A DNA stretch of 64,000 bases. Origin: Meconema thalassinum (lineage: Eukaryota; Arthropoda; Insecta; Orthoptera; Tettigoniidae). Shown here piece by piece: positions 46,201 through 58,133 of this stretch. Position numbers and translations under genes: made by a program. Positions within the stretch are counted from its first letter, which is position 1. Each line of letters begins with the position of its first letter. The notes under the pieces were generated by a model that did no database searches, was not told where the DNA came from, and worked only from the letters and a program-made list of their open reading frames with translations. The stretch lies in assembly GCA_946902985.2 (NCBI GenBank), contig OX336388.2, forward strand, positions 367,833,387 through 367,897,386, read 5' to 3'.

Positions 46201-46525
46201 AGCAGAGACATAGAGACTTTGAACTATGTTCACAGATGGATGATCCTATACCGTGGAGACTAGCACCACTTCCAAGTGTGTTTGTCCCGCCACTGCGACT
46301 ACAATGGCGATACCGAAACTCAATTAAACCACCTGGGCCGTAATGCCCTCCGGCATGTTGATAGTGGCCCGTTAAAATCAATAATTTCCCCTCACACGAA
46401 AATATTTGTCAACACAACACCAAGCAAGCATTTAAAAAGCTTGCCCCGGGATTCATTATTGAAGACACAATACGAAGCTTGTATTTTAGCATGACCATTC
46501 ATCTAGTGATCAACAGCCGTGACAT
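46201..46525. other. unassigned sequence
   Basis: No supported gene; short frames overlap on both strands. Confidence 0.3.
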
Positions 46526-46830
46526 ATTTCCTTTACGTGGCTGTCCCCCTCGTTGCATAGAGGCGAGCATTCTTGGCTGTCTCTGCGGTGGCTGGGGTTC
46601 GATTCCTAGCTCTGACAGGCAATTTAATTCTGATCTGGGGGTTAGATCCGGATACACTCAGCCTCGTGAGGAAAAACTGAGTAGAGGTGGGTTCGATTCA
46701 TACCTCAGTCATCCAGGAAATGGTTTTCCGTAGCTGCCCACTTCTACTCTAGACAAATGCCAAGATGGTTCCTAACTTAAGTCCACGGCCACTTCCTACC
46801 CAAATCCTACCTCAATTACAAATACACATA
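46526..46830 (+). mobile_element. SINE family B, split by a TIR element
   Basis: tRNA-like head with GCGAGCATTCTTGG and GGGGTTCGATTCCTAG, then CTCAGCCTCGTGAGG, GGTGGGTTCGATTCATACCTC and TTCCTAACTTAAGTCCACGG. The tail stops at AATACACATA (46830) and resumes at 48879 as CACTAGTACAGAC..TTATCAGACAAATTC, up to about 48985. Confidence 0.7.
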
Positions 46831-48878
46831 CAGGGTCATCGCAAAAGGTTGCAGAAATTTCAAAATATCATAGCTCAGGAACTATTTGAGATATTAACAA
46901 GTAGTTCAGTGAAGAACTATACAGCCTATTTTCATATATCCTACTTATGTTAACGGCCACTATCAACATACAAAATTTCAGTTTGATTGCTGTAATAGAT
47001 TCGTAGATATTGAGAACCGACTAAATATTTCGGACGGTCGCCATGTTGGATTTTATATATGTAGGTCCTAGAGTTATGTACTGTTACATGCAGATTATTG
47101 TGAACGTGTAATATTCAAACTTCAATCGCATAATTACGACACAAGAAGTAACAAGGAGATTTTAAAATTTTTCACAGCTGCCATCTTCAGGTTATGGAAA
47201 CAATTGAAATAAATTAGATGCCAGTGGATTAACATTCGTATAAGGATTTACTGTACCGAGTTTTACTGCACGCGGATGGTTAAATTGCGAGAAACGTCCA
47301 TGTGAATATTTATATTTCGCGTCGCCGCCATGTTGGATTTGTGATCACCAGGTAATTTAAAGTCCTATAGGCGAACTTCAGTTCATAGCCCCTATGCACA
47401 TTAAAGAATGCAGTTTGATTGCTAAAATAGATTCGTAGATATTCAGTATCGTCTAAATATTTCGGATGGTCGCCATGTTGGATTGTTAAATGTATAGGCC
47501 ATAGAGTCGTGTACCAATAAAGGAAAATTATTGCGTAGGTTCATTATTCAAACTTTCACTTAGATCGCATGACTACATCACAAGAAATAAAAACTTAATT
47601 TTAAAATTCGCACTGCCGCCATCTTGAGGTTATGTAAACAATTGAACTAAATTAGATACCAGTGGATTACAATGTGTATATATATTTCCTGTACCAGGTT
47701 TCAGTGCGCTTGGAACATTAAATCGCGAGAAAGGTCTATTTAATATTTTCAAAATCCCTTGGCCGCCATGTTCGTTTTGTCGTTAACCGGTTTTTGAAAG
47801 TCTTATAGATGGACTTCCAGTAGTGCCCTTTATCTCCGTACAAAATGTTAGGGAGATACCGCTAATAGTTTCAGAGATATAGAATGCCGGTGAAATATTT
47901 CGCACATCCGCCATCTTGTGATTATGTAAACAATTGAGCGAAGTTTGATGTCGGTGCATTACAATGTGTATAAGCATTTACTGTACCAAGTTTCATTGCG
48001 TTTGGTTGGTCAAATCGCGAGAAACGTCTATTTAAAAGTCGCAAATTCGCTTGGCCGCCATGTTGGTTTTGTAGTTACCAGGTTTTCAAAAGTCACATAA
48101 GTGAACTTATAATAGTTCCCTCTATCACCATGGAAAACGTCAGGGTAATATCGGTATTAGTTTTGGAGATATTGAATGCTGGTGAAATATTTTGCACAGC
48201 CGCCATGTTGGATTGGTGAGTAGTAAAAAATTTCGAAGGGCACGGTCGAGGTCGCCCGGAATAGTGCTATGAACTTTCCGAGTTTCATTGAAATCGCTCC
48301 TGCCGTTTAGATTTTATTAGGGGGGGGGGGGACACACACACGAATCACACACACACACACACACACGCGCGCGCACACACACACGGACAAAAGGTGATCT
48401 CATAAGCCTATTTTTTCAAAATTGAAAATAGGCTAAAAAAGAGTATTTTTTTTGTTAAATTCACCAGCTAAAAAGGTTTTTCTCATACATTTATTGAAAC
48501 CTTTCATACCTCAGTCTAATGCTATTGGCACGAGGGGGATCCCTGCCATAAACACGTCGGAAAGTGCGCAGAATAGCTATGACACACAACACACACTGTG
48601 CTTTCTGCTGAACTGACACCATTGCAATCACACTCACTACCGATGTCATAGATGCTACAAGCCCTTAAAATGAATTTACAACAATTTTCTCAAATTTTCT
48701 CAGCTTCCTGTCGCGCACACATTCTGCGCATCGGATGATGGTCACGGACGGAGTACAGTCACATCTAAAACTAAAACTCGATGAGTTCCTGATTAGTTTT
48801 CAGGTCGAATTATTAATGTATCTCACTTACAACGGGAGATATGATTTTTAAATTGCTGCACCTTTTTCGATGACCCTG
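46831..48878. mobile_element. TIR element (CAGGGTCATCG ends), split by HINE-B
   Basis: Left end CAGGGTCATCGCAAAAGG; the complement of the right end is CAGGGTCATCGAAAAAGG, with similarity reaching about 45 bp. Without the HINE-B insert it is roughly 510 bp. I could not define a clear target duplication, so the superfamily (P, hAT or other) stays open. No transposase. Confidence 0.6.
46898..48438 (-). mobile_element. HINE-B, near complete
   Basis: 3' terminus CAAGTAGTTCAGTGAAGAAC at left after TTAA; the 5' microsatellite (CA with CGCGCG) and a G homopolymer at about 48321-48331; 5' end GAAAATAGGCTAAAAA. Inserted in the left TIR region of the CAGGG element. Confidence 0.75.
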
Positions 48879-48999
48879 CACTAGTACAGACTTCACAGTG
48901 ACACAGGTTATCAGACAAATTCTACACACACCCAAGTACACAGGGATACATGTCCACGTTATCGCAAAGCCCTTGAGGAATCAACAATACAATACTTTT

Positions 49000-49130
49000 A
49001 CCTTGAATCCGAATCACCAGACGTAATATTAAACATCTGCAATTTCCCATGCATTAACTGGGAATCGAACCGTGTTCGCCTTGGTGAGTGGCAATCAGTT
49101 TGTCCGCTGCATCATCATGCCCCTGTTTTT
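49000..49130 (-). mobile_element. tRNA-related SINE, relative of 14034-14202
   Basis: Minus strand: CACTCACCAAGGCG..GGTTCGATTCCCAG then TTAATGCATGGGAAATTGC, matching the satellite insertion in order. No clear duplication found. Confidence 0.55.
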
Positions 49131-49420
49131 TGAGAAAATTGTTGTAAATTCATTTTAAGGGCTTGTAGCATATACGACATCAGCCCCATTCACTTAGGTG
49201 TGTATTGCATTTTTGGCTTAACTAGTGTTTCTGTGGTGGACAGTAAGAGTGCGTGTAACTGTAATTTGTCGAGTCTAGTGTTGGGGTAGGATATCCGACA
49301 TTTGAAACGAGGTTCCATCGTGGAATTGTCATGAGGGAGTGTGGGAACCCCGGAACAAATCTCTCTCAGTATAAACACTGTCTGCTGGGATTCTATCCTT
49401 ATTTGTCCGGACTTTCGCAG
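49131..49420. other. unassigned sequence
   Basis: No supported gene or repeat. Confidence 0.3.
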
Positions 49421-49729
49421 AGGTTAGAGCTCTTGGCTGTCGCCCAGGAGGTCCGGGTTTGATTCCTGGCCCTGCCAAGGAATTTAATTCTGGTCTGAAG
49501 GCTGGACCGGGGTACACTCATTCTCATTAGGTAGAACAGAGAGCAGGTGAGTTAGGATCAAATGTCAGTCATTATGGAAGTCGTTTTCCGTGGTTTCCCT
49601 CTTCTACACCATGCAAATGCCCGGATGGTGCCTAAATCCAGGCCATGGCCGCCGCCTTCCCAATCTTCACTTGAATCACAAATACACGCACTGCTACAGA
49701 CAAAACATATAACACAGGTTATCAGACAT
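49421..49729 (+). mobile_element. SINE family B
   Basis: Head AGAGCTCTTGGCTGTCG with GGGTTTGATTCCTGG, then CCAAGGAATTTAATTCTGGT, GTTTTCCGTGGTTTCCC and TTATCAGACATTTATT leading into the TTTA microsatellite. Confidence 0.65.
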
Positions 49730-50064
49730 TTATTTTATTTATCTATTTATTTGTTGTTTGTTTTATATTTATTTATTCATTCATTTATTAATTAATTTAT
49801 TTATTTATTTACTTATTTATTTACTTATTTATTTATTTATGTATTTACTTATTTATTTATTTACTTGCTGATTTATGAATTTACTTATTTATTTACTTAT
49901 TTATTTACTAATTTCTTTATTTATTTATTTACTTATTTACCTACTTATTTGTTTATAAATTTATTTACTTATTTATTTAATATTTATTTATTTACTTATT
50001 TACCTACTTATTTATCTATTTGTTTACTTATTTATTTACTTATTCACTTATTTATTTACTTGTA

Positions 50065-50391
50065 AGCCTCCGTGGCTCAGGCGGCAGCACACCGGCCTCT
50101 CACCGCTGGGTCCGTGGTTCAAATCCCGGTCACTCCATGTGAGATCTGTGCTGGACAAAACGGAGGCAGACAGGTTTTTCTCCGGGTACTCCGGTTTTCC
50201 CTGTCAAAATTGCATTCCAGCAACACTCTCCACTATCATTTCATTTCATCTGTCATTCATTTAATCATTGCCCCAGTGGTGTGCGTCAGGCCTCGGCAGC
50301 CGGCACAGTTCATATCCTCGCCGCTAGATGGGGGCTTCATTCATTCCATTCCTGACCCGGTCGGAGACTGGAAGCAGGCTGTGGATTTTCA
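50065..50391 (+). mobile_element. tRNA-headed SINE family E, copy 2
   Basis: Nearly the same as 30054-30387: AGCCTCCGTGGCTCAGGCGG, GTGGTTCAAATCCCGG, CTGGACAAAACGGAGGCAG, ending GTGGATTTTCATT. Flanking duplication cannot be read because the target is a microsatellite. Confidence 0.85.
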
Positions 50392-50603
50392 TTACTTATT
50401 TATTTATTATTTATTTATTTACTTATTTATTTATTTATTAATTATTTATTTACTTATTTATTTACTCATTCATTAATTTACGTATTTATTAATTTATTCT
50501 TACTTATTTCCTTATTTATTTTTTACTTATTTATTTATTAATTTACTTATTTGTTTACTTATTTATTTATTTACTTATTTACTTATTTACCTACTTATTT
50601 ATT

Positions 50604-52102
50604 ACCCTACTTTCGAATTTTGCAAAAAAGAAAAAAAAAGTAGACTTCTGACAGGGCCAAAAATTGTGTATCTGTCTGTGTGTGTGCGTGTGTGTGAGTG
50701 TGTGTACTCTGAATGTCTGATCCCCCGATCAATTCGAACAAGGCGGTACCCAATTGAACGAAATTTGGTACAGAGGTAGAACTAGAAAAGGGCACCTCAG
50801 TGTCATGTTTTATATCACCGCCATCTTGACGGAAAAATAAAGGCGGCCACCCAAATATTTAAAGCTTAAATCAAATTACGACCATCCTAATAATCTGATA
50901 TCTACCAAATTTTGCAACAACATACATTTATAAGGGAAGCATGTTTTGACCAAACTACAAGATCATCAGTCTAAAAGTTTGCATATGGTGGCCATGTATG
51001 TGTGCAAATCGATTCCCCCTATCAATTCCAACACGGTGAAACCTAATTGAACGAAATTTGGTACAGAGGTAGCACTAGCAATGTGTACTTTAGTGTCATG
51101 CATTATATTGCCGCCATCTTGACGAACACGTAATGGTGGCCACCCATCTGTTAAAAGCTTGAATCGAATTACGACCAAACTAATCATTTGATCTCTACCA
51201 AATTTTGCAATATTATAACTTTAGGTATCAGTAATCTTTAGGCTAAACTACAAGAACATCAGCGCAATAATTTGCGGATGGCGGCCATGTATGTGTGCAA
51301 ATCGATTCCCCCTATCTTTTCAAACACGGTGAAACCGAATCGAACGAAATTTGGTGCAGAGGGCACCTCATTGTCATGTTTTATATTGCCGCCATCCTGA
51401 CGAAAGCGTAATGGTGGCCACCCAAATGTAAAAAGATTAAATCCAATTATGACCAACCTAATTATCTGATCTCTACCAAATTTTGCAACAACATACCTTT
51501 ATGTGAGAAGCGTTCTTTCACTACGCTGCAAGGTCATCCGTCCAATAGTTTGTATATGGCGGCCATGTATGTGTGCAAATCGATTCCCCTTATCAATTCA
51601 AACACGATAAAATCGAATTCAACGAAATTTGGTACAGAGGCAGCACTAGCAAAGGGCACCTCAGTGTTATGTTGTATACGCCGCCATCTTGACGGAAACG
51701 GAATGGCGGCCACCCAAATGTTAAAAGCTTAATCAAATTACGACCAACCTGATCATTTGGTCACTACCAAATTTTGCAACAACGCACCTTTTTATGGGAG
51801 GCATATTTTGACTGAACTACAAGGTCATCAGCGCAATTGTTTGCAGATAGCAGCCATGTATAGCGTGCAAATCGTTTCCCCATATCAATTCAAATACGGT
51901 GAAACCGAATTGAATGATTTTTTTTACAGAGGTAAGGGCAAAGGGCACCTCATATTCATGTTTAATATCCGTATAGCACGTTGTATTTCAACAAGCTACT
52001 ACAACCAACATTCAATTATACTCCTTGGAAAGGACAAAGAGTTATAAATAGACCCATGCACTTAGGAGAAAGTAGGCTATATGTTCTTAACTGAACATCT
52101 TG
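50604..52102 (+). mobile_element. HINE-A, complete
   Basis: Bounded on both sides by microsatellite, so the ends are clear. 5' ACCCTACTTTC with the complement GAAAGTAG-like arm, CTGTGTGTGTGCG stretch, then units with AAATTTGGTACAGAGGTAG near 50761, 51055, 51347 and 51627 (about 290 bp). 3' GAAAGTAGGCTATATGTTCT, GAAC, ATCTTG, then TTTA. Length about 1.5 kb. Confidence 0.8.
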
Positions 52103-52175
52103 TTTACTTATTTATTTACTTCTTTGTTGTTTTTTTCGTTTATTTATTTAATTTCTTAATAATTTATTTATACAA

Positions 52176-52980
52176 GTAACCTACTCCTGCTGAATACTCA
52201 CGCTGTCGAAGTCCCTAATTGAAACAAATACAGTTAATTAAATATTTTGCTTACTGCAGTCGTCTAATTGCTTACGATTTAAATAATATGTCGAATTTTC
52301 TTGTACCATGGTGTAGGGGCATTTAATAAATGTTTTTAACCAGTTTGGCATGGTTGTATTGTTGTCTACCCTGCGTTCCATTCCCGTGTCTGCTAAAAAC
52401 TTAAGAGTTGTTGTATGACCTGGTACGCGGTATTCCAGCCCCACGGTAACAGATGAGAACCTGTCGGATACTGTGACAGGGGGTGAGGAAATTAACTGGT
52501 CACTCTATCGGACGTAAACTCCGACTCAAGATGCGCAGCTAATGATCCCTCTCCATAGCCAATTTAGTCGTCTATGTGCCTTGTAGACATGACACTTTTA
52601 ATTTATTATTCCTTTTGCCACTGTAAGAAAGCGGAATTTTGTACTAACAGTTTGTGGCATACGGTGTATAGTACCGGAAAAGAAATAGTGACGTAGCCAG
52701 GTGCCTAAAACCACGATTGCAATGGGAGACTGCAGCAAATTCGAAGATCCACGTTTCGAATTCCAGCGTTGACAAAAACTGTACTGAGTGAAGATTTTTA
52801 TCAGTTTCTTCCACACTCCATCCAGACAAAAGCCAGGATGGTACGTTAATTCAAGGGACAGATGTCCTCACTATTCCTCCCCTTAAAACAACAGTATTTA
52901 ATCATCGTATTGCTTTTAGTGCCGGGAGTGTCCGAGGACATGTTCGGCTCGCCTGAGTCTGTAGCTGCTTCCAGCGGACA
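52176..52980. other. unassigned sequence
   Basis: Non-repetitive in appearance; short frames on the minus strand show no recognised domain. Confidence 0.35.
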
Positions 52981-53325
52981 CCCTTAGGGTGAGCTACAAG
53001 TTCCGTTCAATTTCAAGTAGTTCCAACTTTCGCTACCAGATATCAATGATACCTAGTGGTGAACGTTGGAACTTTGATAGAGCGTTCCGACGAAATCTAA
53101 TCTAACAATTTAGCTTCACACAAGTTTAGTCTGTGGAAGGATCTTTTGCATACCATAAATCTATGACATGGGACCGCCGGCTTTATTTCCCCTCCGAAGG
53201 AAGGCATACTGAAGGATTTTTAACGCTCTTAAAAAATCCGACGACGTCGGCCGGGTTTGAACCCGCTATCTTGAGCACAGCAGTTCAGCATTCTACCCAC
53301 CACGCCACCGAAGTCGCTTAAACAA
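52981..53325 (-). mobile_element. SINE family C, copy 2
   Basis: On the minus strand: TTCGGTGGCGTGGTGGGTAG, AATGCTGAACTGCTG, GCGGGTTCAAACCCGGCC (box B), then TTTTTAAGAGCGTTAAAAAT and CCTTCCTTCGGAGGGG. The best tRNA-like head of the family. Confidence 0.7.
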
Positions 53326-53900
53326 CAGTAATTAACTAACTACCTTATTTCAAGTATGGGGCACCTTCCCCAATTCCCTACAATAATAATATTACACTTA
53401 GGCCCAACATACATTATTAGTCACACGAAAACCACAGGTTGTAAAAGATTTTTCTTTATCCAGGCCCAAATTCACGGGGCTGATTAAAAAGTTGACCATA
53501 ACTTCTAAAACCAATTAACGACAACATAATTATAGTCTCGCCTCGTCTAGCTTCGTTTAGGCAAATCGTACACAGACCTAAATACACGTGCCTGGTGACC
53601 AAAGTGTCCCTAACCGCTAATAGGAATTAACAACATCAACACCTGTTCTTGCCTCTCTAGTCTGTGCGAGTGAAGCAGGATAAAGGGGAAGTGTCCCAGC
53701 GAGCTAAGGTATTACTCAGTCTCTTGTTTTGTTCGCAGTTTTATAGCTCACACGTGCCTCTCAAGAATTGAGCCATGTTTGGTAAGAAGGCGAGCTGCTA
53801 TTGTGGTAATGTACCATTGTTTGACTAAGTGTGCTCTACTAATATTCCATTTTGCGCGTTTACAGGATCGCCAGTTTCTGGTAGCTAAGTTCTGAACTAG
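53326..53900. other. mostly unassigned, one SINE-tail-like stretch
   Basis: TTCACGGGGCTGATTAAAAAG at 53471 resembles a SINE tail; otherwise nothing recognised. Confidence 0.3.
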
Positions 53901-54110
53901 TAGTCGTTGACGGTGGCATTTGGCGGCAGAAGTAGGAACTACTTGGAAATTGATCGTCTGCAGTCCTTACTTGAATTAAAACAGATACACACACTAATAC
54001 AGTTATCAAAATTAACACCGGTTTCAGACAGATTCTACACACATCCAAAGTACACGGGGCTACATGACCGCGTTGTCGCAGCCCCTAAACTTAAGAACCA
54101 ACCGACCAAC
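53901..54110 (+). mobile_element. SINE family B tail
   Basis: AATTAACACCGGTTTCAGAC, TCTACACACATCCAAAGTAC, CGGGGCTACATGACCG, CAGCCCCTAAAC; parallels 39290-39490, including the preceding GTCGTTGACG and GAACTACT phrases, so the shared unit is about 200 bp. Confidence 0.55.
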
Positions 54111-54395
54111 AGTATCGCCAGTTAACTTCGGTTCTTTATGTAACTGTTGTCAACCTCCATCAGACCGTGGTCCAGCAATTTAATTACAAAATAATTTGCG
54201 TCTCAGCCCTGGTAGAAATGTAGAGTTCCCAATTTTATTCTGCAACTAGTCTTGTATTGTAGTTTTCGATAATATTTTACACGGTTAAGGGGCACCTAAA
54301 TGACCAAAAATTTCAAAATGCTCAAAATTATGTTTATGCGCCATACTTATCTACGGATCTTGAGCTTAGTAACGGTACATCTATTTTCAACCTAT
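54111..54395. other. unassigned sequence
   Basis: No supported feature. Confidence 0.3.
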
Positions 54396-54689
54396 TTTCA
54401 TTGATGAAAAGAATAGGGTTATGAGATCACATTTTGTCCGTGTGTGTGTCCCAAATAAAATCTGAACGGCTGGAGCGATTTCAATGAAACTCGGTAAGAA
54501 CATAGTACTATTTTCTTTGACCCCAACCGTGCCCTTCAAATTTTAATACGTTAAACCAATCCAACATGGCAGCTGTGCGAAATATTTCACCAGCATTCTA
54601 TATCTCCGAAACTATTACTGATATCACCCTGACATGGTTTACGGTGATGAAGGGCACTTCTACTAAAAGTTCACCTATTTGACTTTCAA
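54396..54689 (+). mobile_element. HINE-B, 5' end only
   Basis: CCTATTTTC..GAAAAGAATAGG hairpin, GTTATGAGATCACATTTTGT, CCGTGTGTGTGTCC, then CTATATCTCCGAAACTATTA. It is cut at 54690 by HINE-C in the opposite direction. Confidence 0.65.
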
Positions 54690-55267
54690 CAAGAAGTTCC
54701 GTGACGAACATAAGAGCCTACTTTTCTCGAAATGTAAGATTCATTCCAATGATTAATCTATATGGACCTAATTTGAATAATGACGAAATAGAGTTGGTAG
54801 TAACGAAATGTCTTATTAGTTCGAAATATAACTGGCATAATGTAGCCTAATAGAGCATTACAGTTGACAGCCCTGGTGACGGAATATATTCTTAGTTCCA
54901 TCTCTTAAGGTACAGAATACACAATTTGGCAGAAGTCCAATGGATAGCATGGAGGTTACATGCAGTTAAACATTGTGTATAACAGCGCGCGTAAAATCAT
55001 GTTGGCAACATTGTCATGCATGTATTCGTCAGAAATAATCTGAACTGTTATGATCTATTGTTGTGACAATTTTGGATGAAATCCATTTATTTGTATAGAA
55101 GTTACATGTATTTTAAAATTGGACCAATCAGCATGCCTAGAATCATGTTGGAAGCACTGACGTATATTAATTCCTCCAAATTAATCTAGAATGTAAGGTA
55201 CTATACGTTTGCAAAGTTTAGCGCTGTTGACTTGAATACTTTCTGATATACTGATATTAGGGTAAAA
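54690..55267 (-). mobile_element. HINE-C, 3' part
   Basis: Terminus CAAGAAGTTCCGTGACGAAC preceded by TTCAA (TT on the element strand), then AAGAGCCTACTTTTCTCG and reverse units with TTGACAGCCCTGG. Its 5' part ends where a HINE-A begins at 55268. Confidence 0.65.
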
Positions 55268-55365
55268 CAAGATGTTCAGTAAATAACATATAGCCTACTT
55301 TCTCCTAAATGTATGAGTATAGTTATAACTCGTTGTTATTATCAAAGAGTATAATAGAACTATTC
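55268..55365 (-). mobile_element. HINE-A, 3' end only
   Basis: CAAGATGTTCAGTAAATAAC then ATATAGCCTACTTTCTCCTA, preceded by AAAA. Only about 100 bp remain. Confidence 0.6.
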
Positions 55366-55496
55366 TTTGTTGAAGACCTTAGAAACGATTTACCTCTACC
55401 AAACGCCACAACCTAGATAAAAACTGCTACCATCATTGAAGAAAGAAAGATAAGAAGTATCTAAAGAATGTTATGGATCTGGAGACATAATCGACC

Positions 55497-55714
55497 GGAC
55501 TGGCGGCGTGGCTCAGCGGTAACGTTCTCGCTTGCTGGACCGTATGTTTCAGGTTCGTATCCTGGCGCAGTCGGCTGGCATTTGAGGGTGCACAAATGCG
55601 AGGGAGCCGTGTTAGTAGATTTACTGGCACGTTAAAGATCCCCTTCGGGACAAAATTCTGGCACCCCGGCGTCTCTAAAAGCAACAGTAGTTAAAAGGGA
55701 CGTAAAACCAATAA

Positions 55715-55757
<43 letters not shown>
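55497..55757 (+). mobile_element. tRNA-headed SINE family G with ATT tail
   Basis: Flanked by ACATAATCGACC (55485-55496) and ACATAATCGGCC (55758-55769), 11 of 12 identical. Head GGCGGCGTGGCTCAGCGGTA, box B CAGGTTCGTATCCTGG, body with GGCACGTTAAAGATCCCC, TTCGGGACAAAATTCTGGCA and GGGACGTAAAACCAATAAC, then an (ATT)n tail. The body resembles a widespread animal SINE core, from memory. Confidence 0.85.
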
Positions 55758-55759
<2 letters not shown>

Positions 55760-55943
55760 ATAATCGGCCTGACGCAGGCAACATCCAACTTTGAGTTGAG
55801 GCATGTCTTTACTCGTCTGGCTGCGTATGACTTTCACAACCCCAATTGAATTAACAAATCTTTCCATGACCCTACAGAGACGTGTGTATACCAACTATGT
55901 GGATATTTTCGATTGCTATTTGGCTGAAATAAAAGTATTAATT

Positions 55944-56262
55944 AGGCCCCGTGGTGTAGGGGTAGCGCGCCTGCCTCTCACCCGAAGGCCCCGGGTTCGA
56001 TCCCCGGCTCCGTCAGGGAATTTAAAACTGGCGTGAGGGTTGGAACGGGGTGCACTCAGCCTCGTGAGGACAATTGAGTAGCTGTCTGACAGTGAGACAG
56101 CGCCCCGATCACGAAAACCAAGATTAACGGCCGAGGGGACCCGACGCACTGATCACGCGTCACCCCAATATCTGCAGGCCGAATGGCTGGGCAGCGGTCG
56201 CTTGGTCGGCCTTAGTCCGTCATGGGCTGGATAGTGCCAGGGGTTGACTTTTTGACTAGCAC
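55944..56262 (+). mobile_element. tRNA-headed SINE family A, copy 2
   Basis: Head GGCCCCGTGGTGTAGGGGTA, AGCGCGCCTGCCTCTCAC, GGGTTCGATCCCCGG (intact box B), then the body of 3191-3487. The ~75-bp head is almost a complete tRNA (Glu/Asp-like in general form) but continues into the SINE, so it is not called as a gene. Confidence 0.85.
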
Positions 56263-57180
56263 CAACGGTAGAGTTCAGATACTATGTGAAATCGTTTTGT
56301 TCTTTACTTCAATTAACATTTTCAAATAACGCACAATAGGCTGTTACAAACCCTTTAAAATAAAAAGTTAAAATGTATCGTAGTATCATCTTGTCATTCT
56401 TCAAATTCGATGCGCATAGAATGCCAATGGTATAGTAATCAATGGAGCCCCACGTAGACTAGTCGTGACATCTAGTGGTGAAATATCGAACAATATAATC
56501 CCAACAGAGCGAGTGCATTCTAGCGGCCAGAAGAAGAAACTTTTCAATAAAATCTGGAAGTTAATAAGTAGGGCCTAGGTCGGCGTGCAGTTACCTTTTT
56601 GGCAGCTAGATGTCTCGAGTAAATCTGCTGGCGAATTATGTTTTAATTAAATATATATTTTACACCATTATATGCACAATATAACGCTTAATTTTAAAAC
56701 ATCTGAGTCATTACAAAACAATAAACATATAACATTTCAAGCAAAAAAAACTAGCTCTGATCGGGTTCGAACCTTAGGCATTTGAGCGACAGGCTAACGG
56801 TCTACCACTGAGCTAATTGTGTCAACGAATATCGTTCTATATAAAATGACTTACATAGAACTTGTTAGCAAATAATGATTTATACTTAACGATTTCATCA
56901 CTGGAGTATATTATTTATATATAAAGCATTTCATACAACGTTTATTTATTTTGTATCAGTACGCTATATTGCATGCAATACTCAAATTAGTGAAATATAA
57001 GTCAGGCACAAGATATGCGCTGCCATCTTGTCTTATTACTGAATCAGCTCAGCTTTTTAAAATCACGTCTGCACTATAGTATTACAAAATAAACTTTTAA
57101 TTTCGAACGTGCCTCTTCCTTTAGAACAGTTAAAACGATTCTCGGCTCGATAATCGGAACTGGTGGGTCCCATGATATGG
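56263..57180. other. mostly unassigned AT-rich sequence
   Basis: The one feature is a tRNA-like minus-strand segment at 56762-56830 (AATTAGCTCAGTGGTAGACC..AAGGTTCGAACCCG), possibly a SINE head. Acceptor ends do not pair. Confidence 0.35.
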
Positions 57181-57664
57181 ATTATAAAGTTTGCATAATT
57201 CGCATGGCCGCCATCCTGACATGGTATGGCGGACGACCTTGTAGTTTGGTCACAAGACGCATCCTATACGAAGGTATGTTGTTACCAAATTTGGTAGAGA
57301 TCGGATGATTTGGTTAGTCGTTATTTGATTTTACGTTTTGAACGTTTGATTGGCCGCCATTCAGTTTTGGTAAAGATGGCGGCGATATAAAACATGACAC
57401 TGAGGTGTCCTTTGCTAGTGCTACCTTTGTACCAAATTTCGTTCAATTCGCATTCACCGTGTTCGAATTGATAGGGGGGGACAGACATTCAGAGTACACA
57501 CACTCAAACACACACACACACACACAGACTCACACACACACATACACACACACACAGACTCACACACACACATACACACACACAGACAGACACACTTTTT
57601 TCGCCCTGTGTTGATCTCATAAATCTACTTTCACTTTTTGAAAAAATCGAAAGTAGGCTAAAAA
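57181..57664 (-). mobile_element. HINE-A, 5' part
   Basis: Reverse copy. The 5' end at right is GAAAGTAGGCTAAAAAA with a hairpin partner CTACTTTCAC at 57627. A long CA/CAGACT microsatellite fills 57494-57597. The 3' end is missing at about 57181. Confidence 0.65.
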
Positions 57665-58133
57665 AATAGAGACAACATTTATTAACAGTTGGAAGCCATG
57701 GTTGTTCTTAAGAATACGCATAGTCATATCTGTTTTAGTACACATAGCACATACGAAATTTGGTTGAAATCCAATTGATGGTATAGAAGTTACATGTATT
57801 TAAAGTTGGACTTCTCAGCAGGCTTAGAATCATGATGGTAGCACTGACGTATATAAGTTACTCCAAATTGATATAGAATGTCAGGTACTATACGTGTGCA
57901 TAGTTTAAAGCTGTCGGCTTGCATACTTTCTTATATATGGGTATTTTGGTAAAATAAATTGAGAGCATTTATTAACAGTTGGTAGCCTTGGTGGCTCTTA
58001 AGAATATACCCAGTCATATCTGTTTATATACACATAGCACATACGAAATTTGGTTGAAATCCAATTGATAGTGTAGAAGTTATACGCATTTAAAATTTGG
58101 ACATATCAGCAGGCTTATAATCATTTTGGCAAC
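57665..58133 (-). mobile_element. HINE-C, internal part
   Basis: Reverse internal units: ATTTATTAACAGTTGG at 57678 and 57967 (289 bp apart), CAGGCTTAGAATCATG. Abuts the HINE-A 5' end at left and repeat X at right. Confidence 0.6.

Larger units (their letters stand above)
49730..52175 (+). repeat. TTTA/CTTA microsatellite, interrupted twice
   Basis: TTTA/TTTACTTA repeats occupy 49730-50064, 50392-50603 and 52103-52175, about 620 bp in all, separated by a SINE (50065-50391) and a HINE-A (50604-52102). Both insertions probably fell in one pre-existing array. Frames rich in Y/L/F/T across the array are not genes. Confidence 0.9.

Noticed and set aside
49865..50065. Hydrophobic Y/L/F/T-rich frame resembling a membrane protein
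   Set aside because: Translation of the TTTA/CTTA microsatellite.
55944..56018. Possible tRNA gene
   Set aside because: Box A and box B are good, but the sequence continues into the SINE family A body and has a second copy at 3191; the acceptor ends do not form a proper stem.
56762..56830. Possible tRNA gene on the minus strand
   Set aside because: TAGCTCAGTGGTAGA and GGTTCGAACC are present, but the acceptor ends do not pair and the flanks resemble those of the tRNA-like repeat at 40205.
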